DNA of 36,781 bases from Acidobacteriota bacterium (GCA_024640135.1 JAHEFO010000006.1:1-36781); one strand, 5' to 3'. Counted from the first letter of the stretch, positions 15,047 through 23,286 are shown. Numbers and translations are program-made. The notes: a model not told the origin generated them from the letters alone.

Positions 15047-16246
15047 GTGCGGCCAGGGTGGCTCGTTTGCCTGGTGTGCCTTGCGGCTATCGCTCTCGGG
15101 GCGCCCGCCGCAGGGCCGCGCTCGCTGGACGTGCAGGCCGCGCTGCAACATTATGCCCGTGGGGACTACGCCGCGTTCGCTGACGCCCTCAGCCTAAGGG
15201 GCGCGGTTGACAAGAATCTCTATCCGTCGTTCGAACGGACAACGACGCGTTGGCTGAGGACAGAGGGTCAGAACCCGGTGTGGCGTCGAGAGCTCGTCGC
15301 TGCCTCGGTCGCGTTGGAGTTGGCGCATCTCTTTAAGGAGGAACCGGCCGATCGAGCAGCGCCTTATCTAGTGTGGGCTACTCGACTGGTGCGGGAACGC
15401 CCCCACCCTGAGTCTGGAGAAGCCGAACGGCTATGGTACCTGGCGGCCATGGCAGGAATGCAGGAATCTGACGAGCCTTGGGTCTTGACGTTCAACGACA
15501 CCATTGGCTCTGTCGTGCTCGAACCCTTTCGGTGGCAGCTCGGGGGTGAGGGCTTGGTAGACTCCGCACTCAAGCGCTTTCCTGACGATTCACGGTTCCT
15601 GCTGGCTCGCGTCCACCATCAGGACTTCCGTACGAACGACGTCGATTGGGTGCCCGCGCTGCTCGAATTCACCGGAGCGCAAGCGAAGATGCGGGTACGC
15701 GAAGACCCGCGTACACCGGACGAGACTCTCGAACTCGCGCGACGCGATGAAGCGCAAAGGGCGTTGAGGAAGTACGCCAGGCTTCCAGCCGTGATCGAAG
15801 CGTACGCACAGCTTGAGTCGGTCGATGGCCTCCGCGGCGAGGTCGCGCTTCGACTGGGTTTTCTCGAGGGAGCCCGTTTCGAATGGTCCAACGCCCTCGG
15901 ACATCTTCGGCAGGTTCCAGTCCTGACCGATGACCCGTATCTCCTGTATCTTGGGCGGTACTTCAGTGGTCGAATCCTCGAAACGCTCGGGGAACGGACG
16001 GCTGCGATTGGGGCGTTCGAGGAGGCGCTTCGGATTTTGCCTGGCACGCGGTCGGCATCCACCCATCTCGCAGCCGAGCTGATGATGAGCGAGCATCTTG
16101 GCGATCGGGAACGCGCCTATGTTGTTCTACAGAACGCGTTCTCGAAGGCGGCAACCGACGATCCCTGGCGGTTGTACTGGCGGGGGGATGCGCGATTATG
16201 GCCGGTGTACATCCGGGAACTACGCGAGGCCTTGCGGTGGCACTGA
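15047..16246 (+). CDS. Secreted alpha-helical repeat (TPR-like) protein
   Basis: The frame is open from a GTG at 14975, overlapping the end of the Cys-rich gene. I prefer the GTG at 15047 because it places a clean signal (WLVCLVCLAAIALGAPAAG) near the start, giving 399 residues. The rest is helical. Near the end, LGRYFSGRILETLGERTAAI and AFEEALRILPGT have the spacing of a tetratricopeptide repeat, and LQHYARGDYAAFADAL at the mature N-terminus looks like another. It lies between the 30-Cys protein and a VWFA-like protein and overlaps the latter. Such proteins are usually scaffolds; no enzyme motif is visible. Confidence 0.7.
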   Translation: MRPGWLVCLVCLAAIALGAPAAGPRSLDVQAALQHYARGDYAAFADALSLRGAVDKNLYPSFERTTTRWLRTEGQNPVWRRELVAASVALELAHLFKEEPADRAAPYLVWATRLVRERPHPESGEAERLWYLAAMAGMQESDEPWVLTFNDTIGSVVLEPFRWQLGGEGLVDSALKRFPDDSRFLLARVHHQDFRTNDVDWVPALLEFTGAQAKMRVREDPRTPDETLELARRDEAQRALRKYARLPAVIEAYAQLESVDGLRGEVALRLGFLEGARFEWSNALGHLRQVPVLTDDPYLLYLGRYFSGRILETLGERTAAIGAFEEALRILPGTRSASTHLAAELMMSEHLGDRERAYVVLQNAFSKAATDDPWRLYWRGDARLWPVYIRELREALRWH

Positions 16247-17208
16247 TACGGTTTCTGGGCTTGTCGCTGCTGGGTTGCAGCGTCGTGATGTCAGCAGAGC
16301 GCCTGGCGCCGGCGCAGCATCCCGCGTTCTACGCCAGCACGGATCTCGTCACGATCGACACGCTGGTCCAACGTCGCGGTCGTCCGGTGACCGGTTTGAC
16401 TGCGTCGGATTTCGAACTGCTCGACAACGGCGTGCGGCAGCAGATCACAGTGGAAGCATCCGAAGCAGTGCCGGTCGACGTTACGATGGTGTTCGATGAG
16501 TGGTGGTACGCGGTTGGGGGCGGCGGACGGATCGGATCGGACCTCCGCCAGGTGGCCGATCGCCTACGGCCCTTCGATCGTCTTCGCGTTATTGTGTACG
16601 CCACTGACGTGCGAGAGGTGCTGCCGATGCAGCACCCGAGCGGGTGGTCCAAGGCTGGCCTACCGGAACTGACGGCCCGAACCGGTACGGCGAGTCTCGC
16701 AGCGACTGGTCGAATGTCCCGGGATGGCGAGGACCTCTTGGCCGACCCCGGCCTTGGTAGTCAGTCACTGTCGGAGGCCGTGCTTCTTGCACTCGCCCGA
16801 CCGTCGGAGGCGGGTCGCCGGCACTTGGTCATCGTGATGACGCACGGTGTGTTCGAGTGGGGCTTGAGGTCAATCCGCTATTCGCTCAGCGCGATTGCTG
16901 CGCGGTCGGATGCCATGTTGCATGTTGGATTGTTCCGGTGCCGGATTTGTCTTGGGGCCGTTCCTCCAGCAGCTCTGTTTCTTCAGAAAGATCTCCAGGC
17001 GGCCGCCGCCGCGACGGGAGGGGAGGTACGGCTCGCTCCTGACGCACTGACGGCATTCAAAGGGATCTTCGAAGACCTTCGTCGGAGCTACCTCTTGCGG
17101 TACACGGCAACCGGCGTGTCGCCAGCGGGATGGCATTCGGTGGTTGTCACCACCCCCAAGTTCCCCGGGTACACGATCCGTGCCCGCAGCGGTTACCTGG
17201 GCCGCTGA
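16237..17208 (+). CDS. Secreted VWFA-related protein without a normal MIDAS, module 2
   Basis: The GTG at 16237 overlaps the stop of the preceding gene by 10 bp and gives 323 residues with a signal (LIRFLGLSLLGCSVVMSA; the Cys could be a lipobox, but SLLGC is only a fair match). The family lead-in is clear: STDLVTIDTLVQRRGRPVTG then LTASDFELLDNGVRQQI. The VWA core follows, and the place of DxSxS reads VFDEWWY, so the metal site is lost, as in the paralog at 4512-5423. LRRSYLLRYTATG and RSGYLGR at the end are typical of the Acidobacterial VWFA-related family. Last gene of module 2. Confidence 0.82.
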   Translation: MALIRFLGLSLLGCSVVMSAERLAPAQHPAFYASTDLVTIDTLVQRRGRPVTGLTASDFELLDNGVRQQITVEASEAVPVDVTMVFDEWWYAVGGGGRIGSDLRQVADRLRPFDRLRVIVYATDVREVLPMQHPSGWSKAGLPELTARTGTASLAATGRMSRDGEDLLADPGLGSQSLSEAVLLALARPSEAGRRHLVIVMTHGVFEWGLRSIRYSLSAIAARSDAMLHVGLFRCRICLGAVPPAALFLQKDLQAAAAATGGEVRLAPDALTAFKGIFEDLRRSYLLRYTATGVSPAGWHSVVVTTPKFPGYTIRARSGYLGR

Positions 17209-17398
17209 TGTAAACGGAGGCTCAGAGATATGTTGGGAGGCTTCTGCCCGGCGTGACTGGGTTGTCCGACGATTCCCTCGAGACCCAAGAGTTCTCGCAA
17301 CACCACGATGCGGATCGACGACACGAACACCGGAGTCCCGTACGCGCCCAATCGCGCTGTGGTACGGCGGTTCCGAGCGCCCAACACGTCGAAAGCAC

Positions 17399-17458
17399 AA
17401 TAGCATATAATTGACACGATGTAATAGCATATAAATATTACAGCCGAATAGCATATAA
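17399..17458 (+). repeat. Three 12-bp iterons (AATAGCATATAA), exact 24-bp period
   Basis: AATAGCATATAA occurs at 17399, 17423 and 17447, each exactly 24 bp apart, in an AT-rich island 48-107 bp upstream of the Fic gene. The repeats carry TATAA cores that could be -10 boxes, and the array is a likely self-operator for the DNA-binding N-terminus of the Fic protein. The preceding 17209-17398 holds no gene that I can support. Confidence 0.8.
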
Positions 17459-17505
17459 TCGCCACTGCCTGAACGCCTATAGACGGCTCAGCCCACGAGA
17501 CATAG

Positions 17506-19065
17506 ATGGCGACACCGCAAGAGAAACTTGCCGAATCCCTGCAGGCTCTGCACGAGCTGCAGGCCCGCGGCATCACGGCGATCCGGTCGCGAGACTTGAG
17601 CCGTACCAACCGGCAGCGGCTCCTACGCAACGGGTTCCTCCGCGACGTGATCAAGGGGTGGTACATCGCCTCGCGCCCGGACGAGGCGCCCGGCGACAGC
17701 ACCGCCTGGTACGCGTCCTTCTGGGATTTCTGTGCGAGCTATCTGGCCGCGCGGTTCGGCGAGGCATGGTGTCTCTCGCCGGAGCAGTCGCTGTCGCTGC
17801 ATGCCGGCAATCGGTCGGTGCCCACGCAGTTGGTCGTGCGCACACCCCGCGGCGACAACAAGCCCACGCCGCTGCCCCACAAGACGTCACTCGTCGATGT
17901 GCGCCACGCCATGCCGCCAGACGGCGAACTGGTGGTGCGCGATGGCCTGCGCCTGTTCTCCGTGGCGGCGGCGCTCGCCGCCGTGTCGGAACAGTATTTC
18001 CGTCGCGCGGCGACGGATGTACGCGCGGCGATGGCGAGCGTTAGGGACGCCTCCGAGGTGCTCGCCGTACTCTTGGCGGGCAGTCGCAGCACGATCGCCG
18101 GTCGGCTGGCGGGCGCGTTCCGCAACGCCGGGCATGCCCGGATCGCCGACGACATCCTGCGTACCATGCAGGCGGCGGGGCACGACGTCCGGGAGAGCGA
18201 TCCGTTCGAGAACAGGCCTGGCATCGTCCTGCCGGTGCGCGCGGTGTCGCCCTACGTGAGTCGCCTTCGCCTGATGTGGGATACCATGCGCGCGCCCGTG
18301 TTGAAGGTGTTTCCCGCGCCGCCTGGTCCAGCCAATCCCGCGGCGTACCTGAGGACGGTAGACGAGGTCTTCGTCAACGACGCCTACCACTCGCTGTCGA
18401 TCGAGGGATACCGGGTCAGCCCGCAGCTCATCGAGCGAGTGCGCAGCGGTGCATGGAATCCGGATGGCGATCCACAGGACCGCGAGAACCGTGACGCACT
18501 CGCGGCGCGCGGGTACTACGATGCCTTCAGCGCGGTCAGGACGAGCCTGGATCGGGTGCTACACGGGGAGAATCCTGGCGCTGTGGCGCGCACCGATCAT
18601 GGCGACTGGTACCGCCGCCTGTTCGGCCCCAGCGTGACTGCGGGCATCCTCGGGGCTGCCGACCTGGCCGGCTACCGAAACGGGCCGGTCTACATCCGCC
18701 GCTCCATGTTCGTGCCGCCGCCGCGCGACGCGGTGCGCGATTGCATGCCGGTGCTGTTCGAGTTGCTCGAGGCCGAGACCGAGCCGGCCGTGCGCGTCGT
18801 GCTCGGCCATTTCGTGTTCGTCTACATCCATCCCTACATGGACGGCAATGGCCGCATGGGGAGGTTCCTGATGAACGTGATGCTGGCGGCGGGCGGGTAT
18901 CCGTGGACCATCATCCCGGTCGAGCGGCGCAACGAGTACATGGCGGCGCTCGAATCGGCGAGCGTTCAGCAGGACATCCGGCCCTTCGCCGCTTTCATCG
19001 GCGACCTTGCCTCCTCTGCCCTGGGCGGCGCGCCCGCGCCGGCGGTGCCGGGCATGCGTGGGTGA
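17506..19065 (+). CDS. Fic-domain protein with AbiEi-like N-terminal domain
   Basis: A 519-residue protein. Its first 220 residues resemble AbiEi-type antitoxins: a winged-helix start (LQARGITAIRSRDLS, LRNGFLRDVIKGWYIAS), then the SPEQSLSLHAGNRSVPTQLV region. The second half is a Fic domain with the complete active site HPYMDGNGRMGR at about residue 442, so AMP or another phosphate-containing group can probably be transferred to a target protein. An inhibitory S/TxxxE/D-type helix may lie at VNDAYHSLSIEGYR. It stands alone between two Cys-rich modules, with its own AT-rich iteron promoter and no sigma-54 site, and looks like a self-regulated toxin or defence gene acquired separately. Confidence 0.87.
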   Translation: MATPQEKLAESLQALHELQARGITAIRSRDLSRTNRQRLLRNGFLRDVIKGWYIASRPDEAPGDSTAWYASFWDFCASYLAARFGEAWCLSPEQSLSLHAGNRSVPTQLVVRTPRGDNKPTPLPHKTSLVDVRHAMPPDGELVVRDGLRLFSVAAALAAVSEQYFRRAATDVRAAMASVRDASEVLAVLLAGSRSTIAGRLAGAFRNAGHARIADDILRTMQAAGHDVRESDPFENRPGIVLPVRAVSPYVSRLRLMWDTMRAPVLKVFPAPPGPANPAAYLRTVDEVFVNDAYHSLSIEGYRVSPQLIERVRSGAWNPDGDPQDRENRDALAARGYYDAFSAVRTSLDRVLHGENPGAVARTDHGDWYRRLFGPSVTAGILGAADLAGYRNGPVYIRRSMFVPPPRDAVRDCMPVLFELLEAETEPAVRVVLGHFVFVYIHPYMDGNGRMGRFLMNVMLAAGGYPWTIIPVERRNEYMAALESASVQQDIRPFAAFIGDLASSALGGAPAPAVPGMRG

Positions 19066-19146
19066 CGAGGGCCGACACGTGCGTACACGCTACAGCAGCT
19101 GACGGACCGTGGATGTAAGGTGGGCCTCAGCGTTGGGGCGTAGGTT

Positions 19147-19163
19147 GGACCATCATGGGGTCT
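19147..19163 (+). promoter_or_regulatory. Upstream dyad, likely activator site of module 3
   Basis: GGACC (19147-19151) and GGTCT (19159-19163) with the surrounding GCCTCAATGTGC and GTAGTTCTTCC repeat the block at 13383, at the same distance (about 76 bp) from the -24 box. Confidence 0.58.
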
Positions 19164-19223
19164 CCATGCCTCAATGTGCGTGATGTGTAGTTCTTCCTGC
19201 GCTCAGATCTAACCGCGGCCCTG

Positions 19224-19239
19224 TGGCGCGAACCTTGCA
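19224..19239 (+). promoter_or_regulatory. Sigma-54 promoter of module 3
   Basis: TGGCGCGAACCTTGCA matches TGGCACG-N4-TTGCA at all but one consensus base, with GG and GC ten bases apart. The start would be near 19251, 50 nt before the GTG of the DsbA-like gene. Confidence 0.85.
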
Positions 19240-19300
19240 CAAGCCTTCCTCGTGACACCGCGCGCGTCCCGCTGATGTGATTCGCCAGGTGGAGGTCGTT

Positions 19301-20020
19301 GTGCAGCCGCATCCTGACAGATGGATCTACCTAGACAGACTAACGAACATCTGCTTGGTAATCCTATTGCCATTGGTGGCCTGGAAGATCGTCTGGGGCC
19401 AAACGGGCGCGGCTGGCCAGGGTAGGTCGATACCAGTACCGGATTCTCCAATAGTCGTGGAGCAGCGCAACCTCGAAGGCAGCATGGTGGCGCCGGTTGG
19501 AATGATCGTGTTCTCGGACTTCGAATGCCCGTTCTGCCGGAATTTCGCTACGCAGATGCTCCCGGCTCTGAGCGCAGCTTATATCGACAAAGGGCAGTTA
19601 CTCGTTGCCTTCCGGCAGCTACCGCTGCCGGGACACCGGTTTGCCACCGAGTTCGCTGTGGCGACCGAATGCGCGGCCGAGCAAGCCAAGTTTTGGGGGA
19701 TGCACGATCAGTTGTTCGCGGCGCCGGCCGCTACAGACGCGGGCGCAGTGGAGGAAATGGCACGATCAAACCTTGATCTCCGGGCCTTTCGTGAGTGCAC
19801 GGCTGCGACCCCCGCGAGGGAGCGGGTGAACGTCGACCTTGCGCTGGCAAGGAGTCTTGGACTGACGGGAACACCCGGATTTGTTGTGGGTGCGCTTGAC
19901 CACGAGTCGGGCGAGTTGAGCCTTCGCGCTACGGCAGTGATACCCGGGCTGCCGCGGCAACAGCAGATGGTCCGTTCCATCGAAGACGCCATGGATGCCG
20001 CGCGATCAAGCCGAGATTGA
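19301..20020 (+). CDS. Membrane-anchored DsbA-like thiol oxidoreductase, module 3
   Basis: I choose the GTG at 19301 because GGAGGT lies about 5 bases upstream; GTG 19277 is possible. The 239 residues have one membrane helix (LTNICLVILLPLVAWKIVW, about 14-32) and a DsbA-like domain with active site SDFECPFCRNF (CPFC) and cis-Pro loop LTGTPGF. The KGQLLVAFRQLPLPG segment aligns with the other two DsbA-like proteins of the element. The gene follows a -24/-12 promoter and precedes the 8-Cys peptide gene by 68 bp, then a MacB-type permease. The three paralogs differ enough to suggest separate dedicated substrates rather than recent copies. Confidence 0.9.
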   Translation: MQPHPDRWIYLDRLTNICLVILLPLVAWKIVWGQTGAAGQGRSIPVPDSPIVVEQRNLEGSMVAPVGMIVFSDFECPFCRNFATQMLPALSAAYIDKGQLLVAFRQLPLPGHRFATEFAVATECAAEQAKFWGMHDQLFAAPAATDAGAVEEMARSNLDLRAFRECTAATPARERVNVDLALARSLGLTGTPGFVVGALDHESGELSLRATAVIPGLPRQQQMVRSIEDAMDAARSSRD

Positions 20021-20088
20021 AGGGGATGGCGGAGAGAGCGCCAGTGCCAGGGAACGACAAACGGCGGTTCGAGAGGGAGACGTGGACA

Positions 20089-20322
20089 ATGAAGATGAAT
20101 ACGAAGAGATGGGCCAGGATTGGCGCGCTGTGCGTGGGCTTGTGGATGCTTACAGCGCCGGTCCGAGCGGAAGAGTGTACCTGTGGAGGGGACGTGTCGA
20201 AGTGCGACGGCATCTGCGAAGCGCACGAGGGCACGATGCTCGTCAACTGCACGCCGTGGGATACGGTGCATTGCATTTGCATCGACAACTACGTGGACAT
20301 CTACAATACGACGTGCGCCTGA
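20089..20322 (+). CDS. Secreted small Cys-rich peptide (8 Cys), module 3
   Basis: The ATG at 20089 lies about 9 bases after GAGGGAGA and gives 77 residues. Residues 1-27 form a Sec signal ending in APVRA, a good signal peptidase site. The mature peptide, about 50 residues, has eight cysteines (ECTC, KC, IC, NC, HC, IC, TC), enough for four disulfides, and is acidic and aromatic-poor. Size and Cys density recall secreted defensin- or bacteriocin-like peptides, but no known family is recognised. It is placed between a dedicated DsbA-like gene and a MacB-type permease gene. Confidence 0.83.
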   Translation: MKMNTKRWARIGALCVGLWMLTAPVRAEECTCGGDVSKCDGICEAHEGTMLVNCTPWDTVHCICIDNYVDIYNTTCA

Positions 20323-20387
20323 TCGAGCAGGTGTTCGTCCTGTTCAGCCTTGGTCCTTCCTCCGCAGTCGAGGGAGATTGAGTGAGG

Positions 20388-20474
20388 GTGTTGGGTGCCC
20401 GCTGGCTTGACCTGACCAAAGGGTGCCTCCGTGCTGTGCGAGGTCGGCCGTCCTTGGGCTGGACGTGTCGCTGA
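20388..20474 (+). pseudogene. Remnant copy of the permease 5' end
   Basis: A GTG-started frame of 28 codons (LGARWLDL, then GCLRAVRGRPSLG) resembles the first codons of the permease at 20549 (LGWLKCGLRAVRRRPALA). Beyond the stop, DNA similarity continues through TCGCTGACGCTCGCTACGGCTG. It appears to be a degenerate second copy of the beginning of such a permease, left by duplication or deletion. Confidence 0.6.
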
Positions 20475-20548
20475 CGCTCGCTACGGCTGGGTGTGATGTG
20501 ACAAGGTATCGCGTGCTGTGGTGATCCGGCACGGGAGGCTAATTGCGG

Positions 20549-22921
20549 ATGTTGGGCTGGTTGAAGTGCGGGCTCCGTGCGGTGCGACGGCGGCCGGCCT
20601 TGGCCGCGGCGATCGTCGTGCCGCTGACGCTCGCTACGGCTGTAAGCAGTTCCCTGTTCGCGATTGCTGACGGCCTGCTTTTCCGGGCGCCACCCCTGAA
20701 GGGTTTTGACCAGACCGTTACGGTCAGCCTTCCCGGTGCCGGCTCCAGGCTCTCAGAGTTGGCCGCCGTCTTCACCACTCCATCGAGAGCGCAGCAGTTC
20801 GTGCAGGAGTTCGAGAGCTCTCCCCTCTTCTCTGCGACAGTGAGCGCCGCGATAGGCGCCGGCGGCTTCAACGTGCGATCCATTCGCCAGGCTGGTCTGC
20901 ACGTGGCTGGTGTCGGCATCAACTTCTTCGACAGCTTCGGATTGGTGACTCGGCTCGGGCGAACCTTCACGAGGGAGGACATGGCTGTTGCTGAGGCCAT
21001 TGCCCAGACCGGCTCCGGAGCCCTGCCAGTGATCATAAGTGATGGTTTCTGGAGGCGTGAGTTTGGTGAAGGCCCCGATGTCGTCGGGCGACGGGTCCGA
21101 ATAGCAGACCGAGACGTTGTCGTCGTGGGAATCATGGCTCCCGGAGTGAAGTTTCCCGGGCAGACCGACGTATGGGCACCGCGCAGTCAGGGGCCGGCAA
21201 ATCGAATTCGAGGGTACGTACAACTGTCCGCGGGCAGGACGATTGATCAGGTCCGTGAGGCGTTTCCGTTGCTCGACTTCAACACGCTGCGAGGAAGCCT
21301 ACGACCGCCAGGCGCCATGGGTATCGTGTTCATCTTCGGCACTACTCTGGTCCTGTTGCTCCTCGCATGGGTGCAAATCGGCGGCCTTATGCTCGCCGGT
21401 GCCTCAGATCGGGGCGCCGAAGTGGCTGTTCGGATTTCACTGGGAGCATCGCCTCGTCAGGTCGCGTTGGAGTTTGCGGCTGAAGCTTTCTGGCTGGCAG
21501 GAACAGCCTGCGGTCTCGCGTACGCGATGGTTCCTGTCATAACAGCCAACCTGGTTGCGCTCCTGCCGGAACAGCTCACCGCAGAACAGTATCTCCAACC
21601 TGGTTGGCGCCCATTTGCGTTTGCCTTGCTGGTCACCGGCCTAGGTATCTTGGTCGTGAGTGTGGCGTCTGTGCAGGTGGCGGGACTCAGCGCGACCAGG
21701 CTTTTCGCGCAACGTCCCAATAGCGATGCAATGCACCTGTTCCACATGCGCAGACGACTCTTGATCGTTCAGGCCGCCTGCACGGCGCTGATGTTGGATC
21801 TTTCCGTGCTCGCCGGCCTCAGCTACCTCAACGTTGCTCGCTTCGACTACGGATTCGACGCAGAGCACGTGGTCATCATCGATCCGGCACTCCGGCTGCC
21901 ACCGGAGCTTCGTGGAGATGCCAGGGACAGGTACTTCAATGCGCACTGGCAACGTATCATGAACCTGGAACAACGGCTCAACCTGCTCGACGAGGTCCAA
22001 GTTGCGGCTGCCGTTTCTGACACCCCGATTGCTCGCGCATACACAGAATCGTGGATTACGCTCACCGGCGTCGAGGGCCAAAGCAATGAGCCTATTCGAG
22101 CGCGAAACATAACCGGAAGCAGCAGGATTCTCGGGGCACTTGGCGCTACTCTTCTCGGAGGTGCCAGCTTCGAGGACCTGGACCATCGCGGACGTACCGA
22201 CGTGGCGATCGTCAATCAGACACTCGCCAGGCAACTGTCGCGCATTGCTTCTGTCCTAGGAAGCCGCATCACGACTCCTGCTGGCAGCTTCACGATTATC
22301 GGCATCGTGCGTGATCTGGTAGATTCGACGCCCGACGTGCCAGCAGAGCCACTCATGCTGCATCCGCCCCGGTATGCGTTTGGGGGAAACCTGCTGGTCG
22401 TCCGGACCAAAGACGACGCCGCTGCCACTATGCCATTGCTCCGGCAGACAGTGGAGGCGGAGTTTGGTACGACACGCATGTCCGAGCTTCGGCTGATGGT
22501 TGACGATGTTGATCCGCTCGTAGATCCATGGCGCGGCCGAGCATCCATAATCGGGGTGGTAGCGGCCATGGGCCTGCCGATTTCCATCGTAGGGCTCGCT
22601 AGCGGGATGATGTTCTTCGTGCGAAGGCGTGCCCGCGAGATCGGGATCCGGCTGGCTCTGGGCGCTCTCCCATCACAGGCCCGGGCGTTGGTGATCGCCT
22701 TCGCCTGTCGGGTCGTCGGCATCGGCAGTGTTATTGGTGTTGGGCTAGGCGCACTGATTGGCCACTACATGTCGAGCCTGCTCTTCGGAGTGAGTTCAGT
22801 CGGCCCAGTCGCGATCATGATCGTTGTCTTGGTCATCGCCGTTTGCGCTGGGATTGGTGTCTACCTGCCCGCACGTCACGCGTCTCGAGTCGCACCGGCC
22901 GCAGCGCTCCGGGTACCTTAG
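20549..22921 (+). CDS. MacB/FtsX-type ADOP permease, module 3
   Basis: An ATG at 20549 after GGGAGG gives 791 residues; a TTG at 20543 is closer to the ribosome site. After an N-terminal helix (AAAIVVPLTLATAVSSSLFAI) there is a MacB-type periplasmic domain (about 45-260), three helices of a first FtsX unit (VFIFGTTLVLLLLAWVQIGG, AGASDRGAEVAVRISLGAS), a second periplasmic domain (about 420-650) and a second FtsX unit (RRRAREIGIRLALGA). Two such halves in one chain are the mark of acidobacterial ADOP permeases. No ATPase gene is attached here. It is the last gene of module 3 and may move or release the 8-Cys peptide; this role is inferred only from position. Confidence 0.88.
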   Translation: MLGWLKCGLRAVRRRPALAAAIVVPLTLATAVSSSLFAIADGLLFRAPPLKGFDQTVTVSLPGAGSRLSELAAVFTTPSRAQQFVQEFESSPLFSATVSAAIGAGGFNVRSIRQAGLHVAGVGINFFDSFGLVTRLGRTFTREDMAVAEAIAQTGSGALPVIISDGFWRREFGEGPDVVGRRVRIADRDVVVVGIMAPGVKFPGQTDVWAPRSQGPANRIRGYVQLSAGRTIDQVREAFPLLDFNTLRGSLRPPGAMGIVFIFGTTLVLLLLAWVQIGGLMLAGASDRGAEVAVRISLGASPRQVALEFAAEAFWLAGTACGLAYAMVPVITANLVALLPEQLTAEQYLQPGWRPFAFALLVTGLGILVVSVASVQVAGLSATRLFAQRPNSDAMHLFHMRRRLLIVQAACTALMLDLSVLAGLSYLNVARFDYGFDAEHVVIIDPALRLPPELRGDARDRYFNAHWQRIMNLEQRLNLLDEVQVAAAVSDTPIARAYTESWITLTGVEGQSNEPIRARNITGSSRILGALGATLLGGASFEDLDHRGRTDVAIVNQTLARQLSRIASVLGSRITTPAGSFTIIGIVRDLVDSTPDVPAEPLMLHPPRYAFGGNLLVVRTKDDAAATMPLLRQTVEAEFGTTRMSELRLMVDDVDPLVDPWRGRASIIGVVAAMGLPISIVGLASGMMFFVRRRAREIGIRLALGALPSQARALVIAFACRVVGIGSVIGVGLGALIGHYMSSLLFGVSSVGPVAIMIVVLVIAVCAGIGVYLPARHASRVAPAAALRVP

Positions 22922-23069
22922 CTTCTAAACACAGGACTGCTGAACATGGATCCAGCGAGCCCGTTCACGGCGTCGCGCTTTTGATCATCGAGCGGTCACG
23001 GTCCGGCTGTAGCTGGTTCCATTCGCTAAATCCGGTCGCGAAAGGGGCCAGCGCGGCCCGCAGGACGTT

Positions 23070-23112
23070 GGCCCCCTCGGTGGCCCCTGCGTCGGCCCCT
23101 GGCGGTGGCCCC
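23070..23112. repeat. Four GGCCCC iterons, 12-13 bp apart
   Basis: GGCCCC is found at 23070, 23082, 23094 and 23107. The near-regular spacing is just over one helical turn. It could be a short binding array for the recombination proteins encoded downstream, or chance in a GC-rich region. Confidence 0.5.
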
Positions 23113-23188
23113 GCCGGTCTCGATTCCCCAGGCAATAGGCCGCTCCGCGCGTGATGGCTGGGCGCGAGAGCGTGCCGCTGCAGGGGTC

Positions 23189-23286
23189 ACGGGCGAAGGG
23201 GTAGCGACCCCACCTGCGTCGGCCTGCGCGGCGCCCAGCGCCGGCCCTGGCCAACGGACCCGTGGGGTCACTACCCCTTCGCCCGT
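23189..23286. repeat. 24-bp inverted repeat with a structured 50-base loop
   Basis: Arms at 23189-23212 (ACGGGCGAAGGGGTAGCGAC and four more bases) and 23263-23286 are complementary at 23 of 24 positions. The loop has another stem, GGCGC-CCA-GCGCC, at about 23230-23242. The transcript or single strand would fold very stably. It resembles neither an intrinsic terminator nor a known riboswitch; an element-specific recombination or RNA structure is possible. Confidence 0.72.

Noticed and set aside
17412-17435. TTGACA with TATAAA as a sigma-70 promoter for the Fic gene
   Set aside because: Spacing is only 13 bases; the TATAA is part of an iteron. A promoter is likely in the island but I cannot fix its boxes.
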